64,000 bases of DNA from Xanthomonas sp. DAR 35659 (GTDB lineage: Bacteria > Pseudomonadota > Gammaproteobacteria > Xanthomonadales > Xanthomonadaceae): contig NZ_CP162488.1 in assembly GCF_041242975.1 (NCBI RefSeq), positions 5,074,001 to 5,138,000 on the forward strand, read 5' to 3'. Positions 40,487 to 51,069 of the stretch are shown one piece after another. How positions within the stretch are numbered: the first letter of the stretch is position 1; every line of letters begins with the position of its first letter. Made by a program: the position numbers and the translations under genes. The notes beneath the pieces are model-generated. The model searched no databases and was not told the origin of the DNA. It worked only from the letters and a program-made list of their open reading frames with translations.

Positions 40487-41879
40487 GTCCGGCCAGCGGC
40501 AGACGCAGCACGAAACAGGTTCCCGCACCGGGCGCGCTGCGCACCTGCAGGCTGCCGCGCGCCTGTTGCGCCATCTCGTACGCCACCGCCAGGCCCAGCC
40601 CGGTGCCCTGCCCGGCCGGCTTGGTGGTGAAGAACGGCTCGAAGATCTGCCGTTGCACGTCCGCGCTCATGCCGATGCCGGTATCGGCGATCTCGATGCG
40701 CGCGAAGGCGTCTTCGCGCTGCAGGCGCAGCGAGAAACAGCCGCCGTCGGGCAGCGCATCGCGCGCGTTGGCGGCGAAGTTGAGCAACGCCAGGTCGAGC
40801 TGGCTGCGGTCCAGGAACAGCGGCAACGGTTCCGGCGCCAGGTCCAGTTGCAGCCGCACCGTCGGCCCGAACAGCTGCCGCAGCATCGGCTGGATGGCGG
40901 ACACGGCCTCGTTGGCGTCGAAGCGTTCGGGCACGCTCAGTTCGCGGCGGCTGAAGCTGAGCAGCTTGCGGCTGATCGCCACGCCGCGCTGCGCGGCAAG
41001 CTCGATGCCGTGCAGCGCCTCGGCCATCGCCAGCGCGTCGCCATGCGGCTCGAAGTCCAGCTCGTGCACGCGATGGCGCTGCTCGGTGTAGCCGACGATC
41101 GCGGCGAGGATGTTGTTGAAGTCGTGCGACACCCCGCTGGCCAGGTGCCCGACCGACTCGATCTTCTGCAGGTGCAACAGCCGCTGCTGCGCCTGCGCGC
41201 GTTCGCGCATCTCCACGCGCAGCAGCGCGGCGTTGCGGCGCGCGCGGCGCAGGCTCTCGCGCAGCGCGGCCACGGTGCGGTCGAGCACCAGGGTGATCAT
41301 CAGGTAGCTCAGCGCCAGCGACGGCAGGTTCTGGAACGGGCTGCGGTTGCCGCGCGGGTCCTGGCCCCACGGGCTCTCCATGCCCAGCCAGAAGATCAGC
41401 GGAATGCACAGGTACACCAGCCACAGCGCGCGGCGCCCGATCACCAGCGCGGCCAGGGTCAGCATCATCATCGGATACGGATCGAAGGCCTGCAGCTGGT
41501 AGCCGAACGCCAGGTTGGCGGCGACCGCCGAGCACAGCACCACCGCGATGAACGCGGCGGCGGCCTGCTTCAGCAGGCCGCGGCGGATCATCCAGATCCC
41601 GCCCCAGGCCGCGGCCGCGACCGCCGCATCGGTGCCGGCATCCACCGCCAGTTGCCCCGTGCTCATCTGGATGCGCGGCGCGGTCAGCAGGTGGTAGAGC
41701 TTGTTGAGCGGGATCTCGCTGCCCAGGAACAGGAACAACACCTGCAGCGCCGGAGCATTGCGCCGGTCCACCGGGTCGGCGATCGGCACCCGGCGCAGCC
41801 AGGCCGAGGCGCGGCGCCACAGCCGCGCGCCCAGGGCCAACGCGGGAATGTGCGATGCGCGTCGCGGACCGGCTCCCAT
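40467..41879 (-). CDS. Membrane histidine kinase with HDFNN phospho-box
   Basis: A 470-residue kinase with about six membrane segments in residues 45-205, a short coiled linker, a dimerisation box VGHLASGVSHDFNNILAAIV with His252, and an ATPase domain (NFAANARDALPDGG, IADTGIGMS, FEPFFTTKPAGQGTGLGLAV). The HDFNN box belongs to the NtrB/CckA-type kinases. No dedicated sensor domain is seen, so the membrane part probably senses. The ATG at 41879 was preferred; the frame extends 14 codons further. It overlaps the regulator's 3' end. Confidence 0.85.
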   Translation of the reverse strand: MGAGPRRASHIPALALGARLWRRASAWLRRVPIADPVDRRNAPALQVLFLFLGSEIPLNKLYHLLTAPRIQMSTGQLAVDAGTDAAVAAAAWGGIWMIRRGLLKQAAAAFIAVVLCSAVAANLAFGYQLQAFDPYPMMMLTLAALVIGRRALWLVYLCIPLIFWLGMESPWGQDPRGNRSPFQNLPSLALSYLMITLVLDRTVAALRESLRRARRNAALLRVEMRERAQAQQRLLHLQKIESVGHLASGVSHDFNNILAAIVGYTEQRHRVHELDFEPHGDALAMAEALHGIELAAQRGVAISRKLLSFSRRELSVPERFDANEAVSAIQPMLRQLFGPTVRLQLDLAPEPLPLFLDRSQLDLALLNFAANARDALPDGGCFSLRLQREDAFARIEIADTGIGMSADVQRQIFEPFFTTKPAGQGTGLGLAVAYEMAQQARGSLQVRSAPGAGTCFVLRLPLAGLSVPAA

Positions 41880-42007
41880 GGCGGTGAGTCTAGCGTGAGG
41901 AAACCGTGAATTTACGTGCATTGAAGCGGGACGCCGCCTGTCGCCTTAATCGGGTCTAAACCCATCGCCGGCACGCCCAGTGCCCGGCATCAGCCCTGGA
42001 TCCGACC

Positions 42008-44341
42008 ATGCCCCTTCTGCCCGCCCCGGCGCGTTCGCGCCAGACGCCCGCCCACCTTCGCATGCTGCCGCCGCTGTCTTACGGCCTGTTGACCGCCGCG
42101 GTGCTGCTCGCCCTGGCACCGCTGGGCGCCGGCGCCGCCGAAGCGCCGGCCGTGCGCACCGTCGCCGCGCAGACGGTGCCTGCCGCGCAGGCCGAGGACA
42201 CGACCGCGGCCGACGACGGCGCCGACGACCCGGCGCAACCGGTGCAGCCGGGCAGCCAGAACACCACCCGCTACTTCCTGGCCGAAGGGCTCAACGACGG
42301 CAGCGACTACGCCAGCGCCGCCGGCCTGCGCGCGGTGGCGATGGGCGCGCGCGCCGATGCCTCCGACGCCTTCGCCATCGCCATCGGCCACCACACCGTC
42401 GCCTCGGACAGCGCCGCCATCGCCATGGGCGACGGCGCGGTGGCCAGCGGGACCTCGGCGATCGCGGTCGGCGGCAGCTTCTTCGGCAGCGCCGTCGGCG
42501 ATTCCGCCGGCGCGCAGAGCACCGGCTTCGGGGCGCTGGCGATCGGCACCGCCGCCGCCGCCACCGCCGGCAACGCCAGCGCGCTGGGCTGGAACGCCAG
42601 CGCCGATGGCGACAGCGCCACCGCGGTCGGCTCCACCTCCTCGGCCAGCGGGCTGTACGCGACCGCCGTCGGCGGCTCGGCCCGCGCGGAAGGCGAACAG
42701 GGCAGCGCCTTCGGCTACGCCGCCTGGTCGTCCAATGTCGGCGCCACCGCGATCGGCGGCTACAGCGACGCGTCCGGCTACTTCGGCACCGCGCTGGGCT
42801 ACACCGCCGCCGCCAGCGGCGATGGAAGCGTGGCGATCGGCGAAGGCGCCGCGGCTTCCGGCCAGCAGAGCGTGAGCATCGGCGCCAGCAACAGCGGCAT
42901 TCCGGCGCAGGCCAACGGCCTGGGCGCGGTGAACGTGGGCGCCGGCAGTTGGGCGCTGTCGGACTACGGCGTGGCGCTGGGCTTCGACAGCCATGCCGAT
43001 GCGGTGCGCAGCATGGCGCTGGGCGCGCAGGCCCTGGCGACCAGCGAGAGCGCCACGGCGGTGGGCGGGCAAGCCTACGCCGACGGCGTGGAGGCCAGCG
43101 CCTTCGGCAGCATCGCCAGCGCCAACGGCGCCGGCGCCACCGCGCTGGGCAGCGGCGCCAGCGCGATGGCCGCCGGTACCGTGGCATTGGGCTACAACAG
43201 CGCCGCCACCGGCGCCAACAGCGTGGCGATCGGCGCCGGCTCGCTGGCCGACCGCGACAACGCGGTCGCCTTCGGCAACGACGGCGCGCTGCGCCAGCTC
43301 ACCTACGTCGGCGCAGGCACCGCCGACACCGACGCGGTCAACGTGCTACAGCTGCGCAGCCTCGCCAGTGCGCTAGGCGCCGGCGGCATCGGCAGCGACG
43401 GCAGCTTCAACGGCGGCAGTTACCTGATTCAGGGGCGCAGCTACGGCAACGTCGGCTCGGCGCTGTCGGCGCTGGATGGCGCGCTGTCGGCGCTGGACAC
43501 CCGGGTCGGCACCCTGGCGCAGAGCGGCGGCGGCGCGGTGGCGATCGGCAGCGGCGCCGAGGGCGGCCCCAGCGTCGGCGCCGGCACCAATGCAGTGGCG
43601 GTCGGCGCGCAGGCCACCGCCAACGGCGAGAACGGCACCGCCATCGGCTCCAATGCGCTGGCCTACGGACCCAACGACACCGCGCTCGGCGGCAACGCGC
43701 GGGTCAATGCCGACGGCAGCACCGCGGTCGGCGCCAACGCCAGCATCAGCGCCAGCGCCACCAATGCCGTGGCGGTGGGCGAAAGCGCCACGGTCACGGC
43801 CGCCTCCGGCACCGCGCTGGGCCAGGGCGCCTCGGTCTCGGCGGACAACGCCGTGGCGATCGGCCGCGGCTCCTCCGCCACCCGCGCCAACACCGTCTCG
43901 GTGGGCAGCGCCGGCAACGAACGCCAGATCAGCAACGTCGCCGCCGGCAGCGCCGCCACCGACGCGGTCAACGTCGCGCAGATGCAGGCCGGCGACAGCG
44001 CCACCCTGAGCAGCGCCAAGGCCTATACCGACAGCCGCCTGGCCGGCTGGGACGACAACCTGACCAAGCTGCGCAACGACACCGACCAGCGCTTCCAGCA
44101 CCTGGACCGGCGTATCGACCGGATGGGCGCGGTCAGCGCCGCCTACGCCGGCATGGCGACCAACACCTCCGGCTTGGCCGGGGCCAACCGCATCGGCGTC
44201 GGCGTCGGCTCGCAGGGCGGCGAAAGCGCGCTGGCGGTCGGCTACCAGCGCGCGATCGGCAACCGCGCCAGCGTCTCGCTCGGCGGCGCCTTCTCCGGCA
44301 ACGAGAAGAGCGTGTCCGCCGGCGCCGGCTTCAGCTGGTGA
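42008..44341 (+). CDS. Trimeric autotransporter adhesin (YadA-like)
   Basis: A 777-residue surface adhesin. It has a signal peptide (about 1-46), then a head built from many 14-residue collagen-like-beta YadA/Hep_Hag repeats with the pattern SxAxAxGxxAxA (about 95-420 and 500-640; for example SVAIGEGAAASG). Two neck motifs (TDAVNVLQLRS and TDAVNVAQMQAGD) come next. A short stalk and a C-terminal YadA anchor (about 700-777) follow, ending in Phe-Ser-Trp, the outer-membrane insertion signal. It is related to XadA adhesins. The subtilase gene follows 57 bp later. Confidence 0.93.
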   Translation: MPLLPAPARSRQTPAHLRMLPPLSYGLLTAAVLLALAPLGAGAAEAPAVRTVAAQTVPAAQAEDTTAADDGADDPAQPVQPGSQNTTRYFLAEGLNDGSDYASAAGLRAVAMGARADASDAFAIAIGHHTVASDSAAIAMGDGAVASGTSAIAVGGSFFGSAVGDSAGAQSTGFGALAIGTAAAATAGNASALGWNASADGDSATAVGSTSSASGLYATAVGGSARAEGEQGSAFGYAAWSSNVGATAIGGYSDASGYFGTALGYTAAASGDGSVAIGEGAAASGQQSVSIGASNSGIPAQANGLGAVNVGAGSWALSDYGVALGFDSHADAVRSMALGAQALATSESATAVGGQAYADGVEASAFGSIASANGAGATALGSGASAMAAGTVALGYNSAATGANSVAIGAGSLADRDNAVAFGNDGALRQLTYVGAGTADTDAVNVLQLRSLASALGAGGIGSDGSFNGGSYLIQGRSYGNVGSALSALDGALSALDTRVGTLAQSGGGAVAIGSGAEGGPSVGAGTNAVAVGAQATANGENGTAIGSNALAYGPNDTALGGNARVNADGSTAVGANASISASATNAVAVGESATVTAASGTALGQGASVSADNAVAIGRGSSATRANTVSVGSAGNERQISNVAAGSAATDAVNVAQMQAGDSATLSSAKAYTDSRLAGWDDNLTKLRNDTDQRFQHLDRRIDRMGAVSAAYAGMATNTSGLAGANRIGVGVGSQGGESALAVGYQRAIGNRASVSLGGAFSGNEKSVSAGAGFSW

Positions 44342-44398
44342 GCCGTGCCTGATCGCCTTACGCCTGCCCCGCTTCCGACCTTTCGTAGAGAACCCGCC

Positions 44399-46354
<1,956 letters not shown>

Positions 46355-46363
46355 CCGCGCGGC

Positions 46364-46389
46364 GCGGGCGCTGCCGCGGCGGCGCCCGC
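46364..46389. terminator. GC-rich hairpin between convergent genes
   Basis: GCGGGCGC and GCGCCCGC arms around a 10-nt loop, between the subtilase stop and the VOC gene stop. No T run on either side, so its role is uncertain. Confidence 0.35.
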
Positions 46390-46391
46390 CG

Positions 46392-46772
46392 TCACACCGG
46401 GTTGGCGACCTCGATCAGGCTGCCGTCCGGGTCGCGGAAATACAGCGACAGGATTGGGCCGGTGGCGCCCGTGCGTTGCACCGGCCCGTCCTCGATCGGC
46501 ACGGCGGCGGCCTTCAATTCCTCCGCCACCTGCGCCAGCGGCGTGGCGGTGAGGAAGCACAGGTCGCCGGAACCGGGCGTGGGCGCGCGCGCCTTCGGCT
46601 CGAATTCGCGGCCGGCGGCATGCAGGTTGATCTTCTGCCGGCCGAACGCCAGCGCGGTGCGGCCTTCGCCGAAGCGCTGCACCTGCATGCCGAGCACGCG
46701 CGTGTAGAACGCGCAGCTGGCCTCGATGTCGGCGACGGTAAGGACCAGATGGTCGAGGTGGTCGATCTGCAT
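46392..46772 (-). CDS. VOC-family (glyoxalase/dioxygenase fold) protein
   Basis: A 126-residue single-domain VOC protein: DHLDHLVLTVADIEASCAFY, KINLHAAG and SLYFRDPDGSLIEVANPV. Metal ligands are His7 or His8 and the final Glu of LIEV, with His in the second block. The substrate is unknown; relatives are lactoylglutathione lyases, ring-cleavage enzymes and resistance proteins. The MFS transporter gene lies 33 bp upstream on the same strand. Confidence 0.88.
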   Translation of the reverse strand: MQIDHLDHLVLTVADIEASCAFYTRVLGMQVQRFGEGRTALAFGRQKINLHAAGREFEPKARAPTPGSGDLCFLTATPLAQVAEELKAAAVPIEDGPVQRTGATGPILSLYFRDPDGSLIEVANPV

Positions 46773-46805
46773 CGCGGCAGTCCTGTTGGATGATGCCGGC
46801 GCGGC

Positions 46806-48059
46806 TCACTCGCCGCGCGGCGGATGCGGCCCGAAGCGGCCGTAGGGGCGGCTGTCGTCGGCGCCGCGGCGCAGCACCTGCGCGGCGACCAGGCCGATGC
46901 CCAGCAGCACCAGGCAGCAGGCGACCAGCGCGTTCCAGCCGCCGTGCTGCCAGGCCGCGCCGCTGAGCGAGCCGATCAGGCTGGCGCCGGCGTAGTAGGC
47001 CAGCAGGTACAGCGAGGCGGCATGGCCCTTGTTCTGTCCGCCGAGGCGGCCGACCCAGGCGCTGGCCGCCGAGTGCGCGACGAAGAAGCCGATGGTCAAC
47101 AGCACGATGCCGGCGATGACCACCGCCAGCACGTGCGCGACGGTCAGCGCCACGCCCAGCGCGGCGGTGGCGAGCCCGGCCAGCACCACCGGGCCGCGGC
47201 CGAAGCGGTCCGATGCCGCGCCGGCCACCGACGAGGACACGATGCCGAACACGTAGGCGCTGAAGATCATGCCGAGCTGGCTCTGGCTCAGCCCGAACTC
47301 CGGCCCGCCCAGGCGAAAGCCGGCGTAGTTGTAGACGCTGACGAACACGCCCATCGCCAGGAACGGAATCGCGAACAGCCACGGCAGGTGGCGGTCGCGC
47401 AGGTGCCCGGCCCAGGCCTGCAGGTGGAAGCGCAGGTTGATGCCGCGGCGGCGCACGAAATGCCGCGACGGCGGCAGCAGCAGCACGAAGCCGACCGCGA
47501 CCAGCAGATCCAGCGCGGAGAACACCGCCAGCGCGGTGCGCCAGTCGAAATGATCGGTCAGCACGCTCATGCCGATGCGCCCGACCATGCCGCCGAACGC
47601 GTTGCCGGCCACATACAAGCCGGTGGCCGCGCCGAGCTTGCGCGCGGGCAGTTCCTCGGCCAGATAGACCATCGCCACCGCCGGCACTCCGCCCAGGGCC
47701 ACGCCGGACAGCGCGCGCACCACCACCAGCGCGCCCCAGTGCGGCAGGTACGCGGCGAGCAGGTTGAGCAGCGCCGCCAGCGCGATCGACACGAACATCA
47801 GCCCGCGCCGGCCCAGGTTTTCCGACACCGCGCCGGCGCAGAAGATCGCGAGCGCCAGGCCGCCGGTGGCCAACGACAGCGGCAGCGAACTGGTCGCCGC
47901 GCTGACCTGGAATTCGCGCGCGAACGCCGGCAGCAGCGGCTGCACGCTGTACAGCAGCGAAAAGGTGGCGAAGCCGGCCAGGAACAAGGCCAGGCGCATG
48001 CGCGCCAGCGGCGCAGTCTGCTCGATCGGCACTGGCGGGCATTGGCTGGAAACGGTCAC
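46806..48059 (-). CDS. MFS transporter (YnfM-like)
   Basis: A 417-residue twelve-segment transporter with MRLALFLAGFATFSLLYSVQ in the first helix, the loop motif ENLGRRGLMFVSIALAALLN and GGVPAVAMVYLAEELPARKL. It probably exports small molecules. I chose GTG 48059 (VTVSSQCPPVPIEQ), because a longer frame runs into the divergent LysR gene; an ATG at 48140 is an alternative. It is likely the target of that LysR regulator. Confidence 0.85.
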   Translation of the reverse strand: MTVSSQCPPVPIEQTAPLARMRLALFLAGFATFSLLYSVQPLLPAFAREFQVSAATSSLPLSLATGGLALAIFCAGAVSENLGRRGLMFVSIALAALLNLLAAYLPHWGALVVVRALSGVALGGVPAVAMVYLAEELPARKLGAATGLYVAGNAFGGMVGRIGMSVLTDHFDWRTALAVFSALDLLVAVGFVLLLPPSRHFVRRRGINLRFHLQAWAGHLRDRHLPWLFAIPFLAMGVFVSVYNYAGFRLGGPEFGLSQSQLGMIFSAYVFGIVSSSVAGAASDRFGRGPVVLAGLATAALGVALTVAHVLAVVIAGIVLLTIGFFVAHSAASAWVGRLGGQNKGHAASLYLLAYYAGASLIGSLSGAAWQHGGWNALVACCLVLLGIGLVAAQVLRRGADDSRPYGRFGPHPPRGE

Positions 48060-48138
48060 GACGGCACGGCGGCGGAAAGGGATGGCCAGTATTTGCCTGC
48101 GCCAGGCCGGCGTCCAATATATGATCCAGGCTGTTTCC

Positions 48139-48153
48139 ATATCTTCTGGATAT
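48139..48153. promoter_or_regulatory. Candidate LysR binding palindrome
   Basis: ATATC-TTCTG-GATAT, a palindrome ending 3 bp before the LysR start and about 80 bp upstream of the MFS start. It fits a regulator site that represses its own gene and acts on the divergent transporter. Confidence 0.4.
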
Positions 48154-48156
48154 GAC

Positions 48157-49062
48157 ATGGAACTGCGCCATCTGCGCTACTTCCTGGCCGTCGCCGAGGC
48201 CGGCCATTTCACCCGCGCCGCGGCGCAGCTGGGCATCCAGCAGCCGCCGCTGAGCCAGCAGATCCGCGCGCTGGAGCAGGAGCTGGGCACGCCGCTGTTC
48301 GTGCGCACGCCGCGCGGCGCCGACCTGACCGAGGCCGGGCGCGCCTTCCGCGGCGAAGCCAGGCGCGTGCTCGCCGACCTGGAACGCGCCGGCGACGCCG
48401 CGCGCCGCGCCGCGCGCGGCGAGAGCGGCGTGTTGCGGCTGGGCTTCACCGCCTCGGCCGCGTTCAACCCGGTCGTGCCGACGCTGGTGCGCAACTTCCG
48501 CCGCGGCTGGCCCGCGGTGGCGCTGGCACTGGAGGAAACCAATACCGCCGGCCTGCTCGCCGCGCTGGTGCAGAGCCGACTGGATGCGGCCTTCATCCGT
48601 TACAGCGTGGCCACGCCGCCGGAGTTGCAACTGCTCAAGTTCCCGGACGAGCCGATGAAGATCGCGGTGCCGGCCGCGCACCGCCTGGCCAAGCGCAAGC
48701 GTGCACCGCTGTCGGCGCTGGCCGGCGAACCGTTCATCCTGTTTCCGCGCAGCTTCGGCACCAGCCTGTACGACGAGATCCTCGATGCCTGCCGCCAGGC
48801 CGGCTTCGACTTGCAGATCCAGCAGGAGGCGCCGCAGATGTCCTCGATCGTGAACCTGGTCGCCGCCGAACTCGGCGTGTCGGTGGTGCCGGCCTCCACC
48901 ACCCAGGTGCAACTGCCCGGCGTGCGCTACCTGGACATCGACGGCCGCGTGCCGATGGCGCGGCTGGCGCTGGCGACGCTGCCGGCCACCGCGCAGGCGC
49001 TGCCGGTGGTGCGCCACCTGTGGCAACTGGCGCAGGCGCACGCGGCGGGCAAGCGCGGATAG
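48157..49062 (+). CDS. LysR-family regulator (BenM/CatM-like)
   Basis: A 301-residue regulator starting MELRHLRYFLAVAEAGHFTR, with a helix-turn-helix in residues about 18-37 (AAQLGIQQPPLSQQIRALEQ) and a co-inducer domain from about 90 (GVLRLGFTASAAFNPVVPTL). The MELRHLRYF opening is typical of BenM/CatM/AlsR-type proteins. It is divergent from the MFS gene and probably controls it. Confidence 0.92.
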   Translation: MELRHLRYFLAVAEAGHFTRAAAQLGIQQPPLSQQIRALEQELGTPLFVRTPRGADLTEAGRAFRGEARRVLADLERAGDAARRAARGESGVLRLGFTASAAFNPVVPTLVRNFRRGWPAVALALEETNTAGLLAALVQSRLDAAFIRYSVATPPELQLLKFPDEPMKIAVPAAHRLAKRKRAPLSALAGEPFILFPRSFGTSLYDEILDACRQAGFDLQIQQEAPQMSSIVNLVAAELGVSVVPASTTQVQLPGVRYLDIDGRVPMARLALATLPATAQALPVVRHLWQLAQAHAAGKRG

Positions 49063-49079
49063 CCAGAGATTAGCTCCCT

Positions 49080-49147
49080 GCAGGAGCGGCTTCAGCCGCG
49101 ACAGGCATCATCCGAAGGTTCTGTCGCGGCTGAAGCCGCTCCTACAG
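49080..49147. repeat. REP palindrome
   Basis: Arms GCAGGAGCGGCTTCAGCCGC and its mirror CTGTCGCGGCTGAAGCCGCT with an intervening loop, between convergent genes. Confidence 0.9.
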
Positions 49148-49165
49148 AACGCACACGCACGCGGC

Positions 49166-49834
49166 TCATTGCGACACCACTTCCCACCCCGCCGCGTCGC
49201 GCAGCGCCTGCCCGCCGCGCACGCCTTCGACCAGCACCCGCACGCCGTGCGCGAACGGCAGCTGGCGCTGTTCGGGAAACCAGCGCCGCTGCGCATCGAC
49301 CAGGATCAACAGGCCCTCGTGATCGCCGAGCGGCGCGAACACGTCGGACGGCGGCATGAACGCCGGAACCGCCATGCCCGCCTGCGCCGCGGCGGCCACC
49401 GCGGCGACCTGCGCGCTGGGCAAGCCGACCTCGCTGATGCAGAGCAACTCGGCCGCGGAAAAGGCGCCGTCGGCGACGGCCTCCACCTGCAACGGCTGAC
49501 GCGCGATCAGTTCCAGCACCGCGCCGTCGGGTCCGGCGAAATACACCGACTGCGACTGCCAGGCGGCGCCGAGGCTGAAGCGGGATTCGCCCAGCGGGTC
49601 GCGCAGCAACGGCACGCGCTGCGACAGCCAGTCGCAAGCGGCGGCGAAGCGCGCCGGGGGAATGTTGAAGGCCAGGTGCGCGCTGCCGACTGGAGCGTCT
49701 GCAGCCACCAGGTCGAGTCGGCTCCAGCCGACGCTGACGCATGCCCCGTCGACCGGCAAGTGCAGCACGTCGCGATAGAAGGCGGCGCTGGCCGTGGGGT
49801 CGTTGCTGGACAGGCGGATGTGCGTGATGCGCAT
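49166..49834 (-). CDS. VOC-family protein, two-part
   Basis: A 222-residue product with an N-terminal VOC module (MRITHIRLSSNDPTASAAFY to SVYFAGPDGAVLELIARQ) and a C-terminal region (about 125-222) starting FSAAELLCISEVGLPSAQVA and containing DHEGLLILVDAQRRWFP, which looks like a second, diverged VOC half. The substrate is unknown. It is alone between two REPs. Confidence 0.82.
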   Translation of the reverse strand: MRITHIRLSSNDPTASAAFYRDVLHLPVDGACVSVGWSRLDLVAADAPVGSAHLAFNIPPARFAAACDWLSQRVPLLRDPLGESRFSLGAAWQSQSVYFAGPDGAVLELIARQPLQVEAVADGAFSAAELLCISEVGLPSAQVAAVAAAAQAGMAVPAFMPPSDVFAPLGDHEGLLILVDAQRRWFPEQRQLPFAHGVRVLVEGVRGGQALRDAAGWEVVSQ

Positions 49835-49913
49835 GGCGGCTCCTTGTGCGGGGAGCCGTATTGAACGACCTCAAGTGTGGTTGAGGTCAAGCGCGACGCC
49901 TGGGCATGGCTCT

Positions 49914-49982
49914 TGTAGGAGCGGCTTCAGCCGCGACAGCACCTCCGGAAGGAACCTGTCGCGGCTGAAGCCGCTCCTACAG
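49914..49982. repeat. REP palindrome
   Basis: Arms of the CTTCAGCCGCGACAG type around a short loop, between the VOC gene start and the thioredoxin-like gene stop. Confidence 0.92.
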
Positions 49983-49995
49983 GAATGCGTGGCGC

Positions 49996-50328
49996 TCAGG
50001 CCAGATGCGCGCGCACCGCCTCGTCGATCTTCGCCGGCGGCACGAAGCCCGGCACGCGCGCCACTTCCTCGCCCTGGCGGAACAGCATCAGCGTCGGCGT
50101 CTGGCGCAGGCCCTGAGCGCGGAAGAAGTCCTCGCCCACGTCTTCCATCTTCACCTTGAGCAGGGTCACGCCCTGCGCGCTCTCGCCCTCGGCGAAGCGC
50201 TCCAGCGACTTGTCGAGCATGCGGCAGCCGGGGCAGTTGTCCTTGTTGAAATCGGCCAGCACGCGCGGATGCGCGGCGATGGCATCGGCGAACTGTTCGG
50301 CGGTGGCGACGGTGATGGTGGTGAACAT
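49996..50328 (-). CDS. Thioredoxin-like protein with a CPGC active site
   Basis: A 110-residue thioredoxin fold: FNKDNCPGCRMLDKSLERFA with Cys32 and Cys35, and the cis-proline block QTPTLMLFRQGEEVARVPGF. The active site reads CPGC instead of CGPC, which should change its redox potential. It is the last gene of the nrdA-nrdB-flavodoxin-thioredoxin string, so it may serve as electron donor to ribonucleotide reductase. The frame extends upstream, but MFTTITVA is the natural start. Confidence 0.85.
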   Translation of the reverse strand: MFTTITVATAEQFADAIAAHPRVLADFNKDNCPGCRMLDKSLERFAEGESAQGVTLLKVKMEDVGEDFFRAQGLRQTPTLMLFRQGEEVARVPGFVPPAKIDEAVRAHLA

Positions 50329-50418
50329 GGAGCGGAACCTTGTCTGATGTCGGAGGATACCCGGCGCGGGATGGCGCAACGCCGGCGTTGCCAGGAAAAC
50401 GAATGGACCGATGCGGCG

Positions 50419-50973
50419 TCAACCGCTGCCGCGCAGCGGCAACGCCATCGCCGCGAACCCGGCCGTACTGCCGGACGCGGGCTCGGCCACCGGCGCGGCG
50501 CCGTCCGGCCGCGCGCGCGCGGCGCGCAGCGCCAGCACCTGCGTGCACCAGGCGTCGATCGCGGCGTTGTCGCGGTCGCCGTGCGGCATCTGCTCGATCT
50601 CCAGCAACGGATAGGCGCTGTCGAAGAAACGGGCGATGCGCTTGACCGCGCCGCAGTAGTACTCCAGCCCCCACTGCGTCTCGCCGGTGCCGAACGCCGC
50701 GACCTCGATCGTCTTGCCGGTCGCCTCGACCAGCTCGGCGATGTAGCGCTTCATCTCCGCCGGCGTGCGCCCGGCGTTGTCGCTCCAGCTGCCGAGCAGG
50801 TGCAGGTCGAACTCGGCCGCGCGCGCGGCGTCGCCGAGCGCACCGTGCAGGGTCTGCAGGTCGGTATGGATCCAAGTCACCGCATGCCCGGCCGCCTCGC
50901 ACTGCGCATGCACGCGGCGGGCGACGTCGCGGGTATTGCCGCTGAGCGAGGCGTAGGCGAGCAGGATACGCAT
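50419..50973 (-). CDS. Flavodoxin
   Basis: A 184-residue FMN protein with the phosphate loop YASLSGNTRDVARRVH at residues 7-22, then LLGSWSDNAGRTPAEMKRYI and VAAFGTGETQWGLEYYCGAV. It has a long C-terminal Ala/Pro tail. Its position after nrdB suggests a NrdI-like role in activating the RNR radical subunit; NrdI proteins are shorter, so this is inference. A GGGATT repeat separates it from nrdB. Confidence 0.9.
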   Translation of the reverse strand: MRILLAYASLSGNTRDVARRVHAQCEAAGHAVTWIHTDLQTLHGALGDAARAAEFDLHLLGSWSDNAGRTPAEMKRYIAELVEATGKTIEVAAFGTGETQWGLEYYCGAVKRIARFFDSAYPLLEIEQMPHGDRDNAAIDAWCTQVLALRAARARPDGAAPVAEPASGSTAGFAAMALPLRGSG

Positions 50974-50981
50974 GGGGCAGA

Positions 50982-51063
50982 GATTGGGGATTGGGGATTA
51001 GGGATTCGTCAGAGCGGGCGCGCGGTTGCTTTTACCAATCCCGAATGCCCAATCCCAAATCCC
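50982..51063. repeat. Inverted GGGATTGG repeat
   Basis: AGATTGGGGATTGGGGATTA and the mirrored CCAATCCCGAATGCCCAATC arm enclose a 30-bp spacer between nrdB and the flavodoxin gene. It may form a hairpin that lowers transcription past nrdB. Confidence 0.75.
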
Positions 51064-51069
51064 GGCCCC

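Noticed and set aside
36751..41091. Plus-strand open frame of 1446 codons
   Set aside because: It mirrors the oxidoreductase and sirtuin genes on the minus strand and has no recognisable motif.
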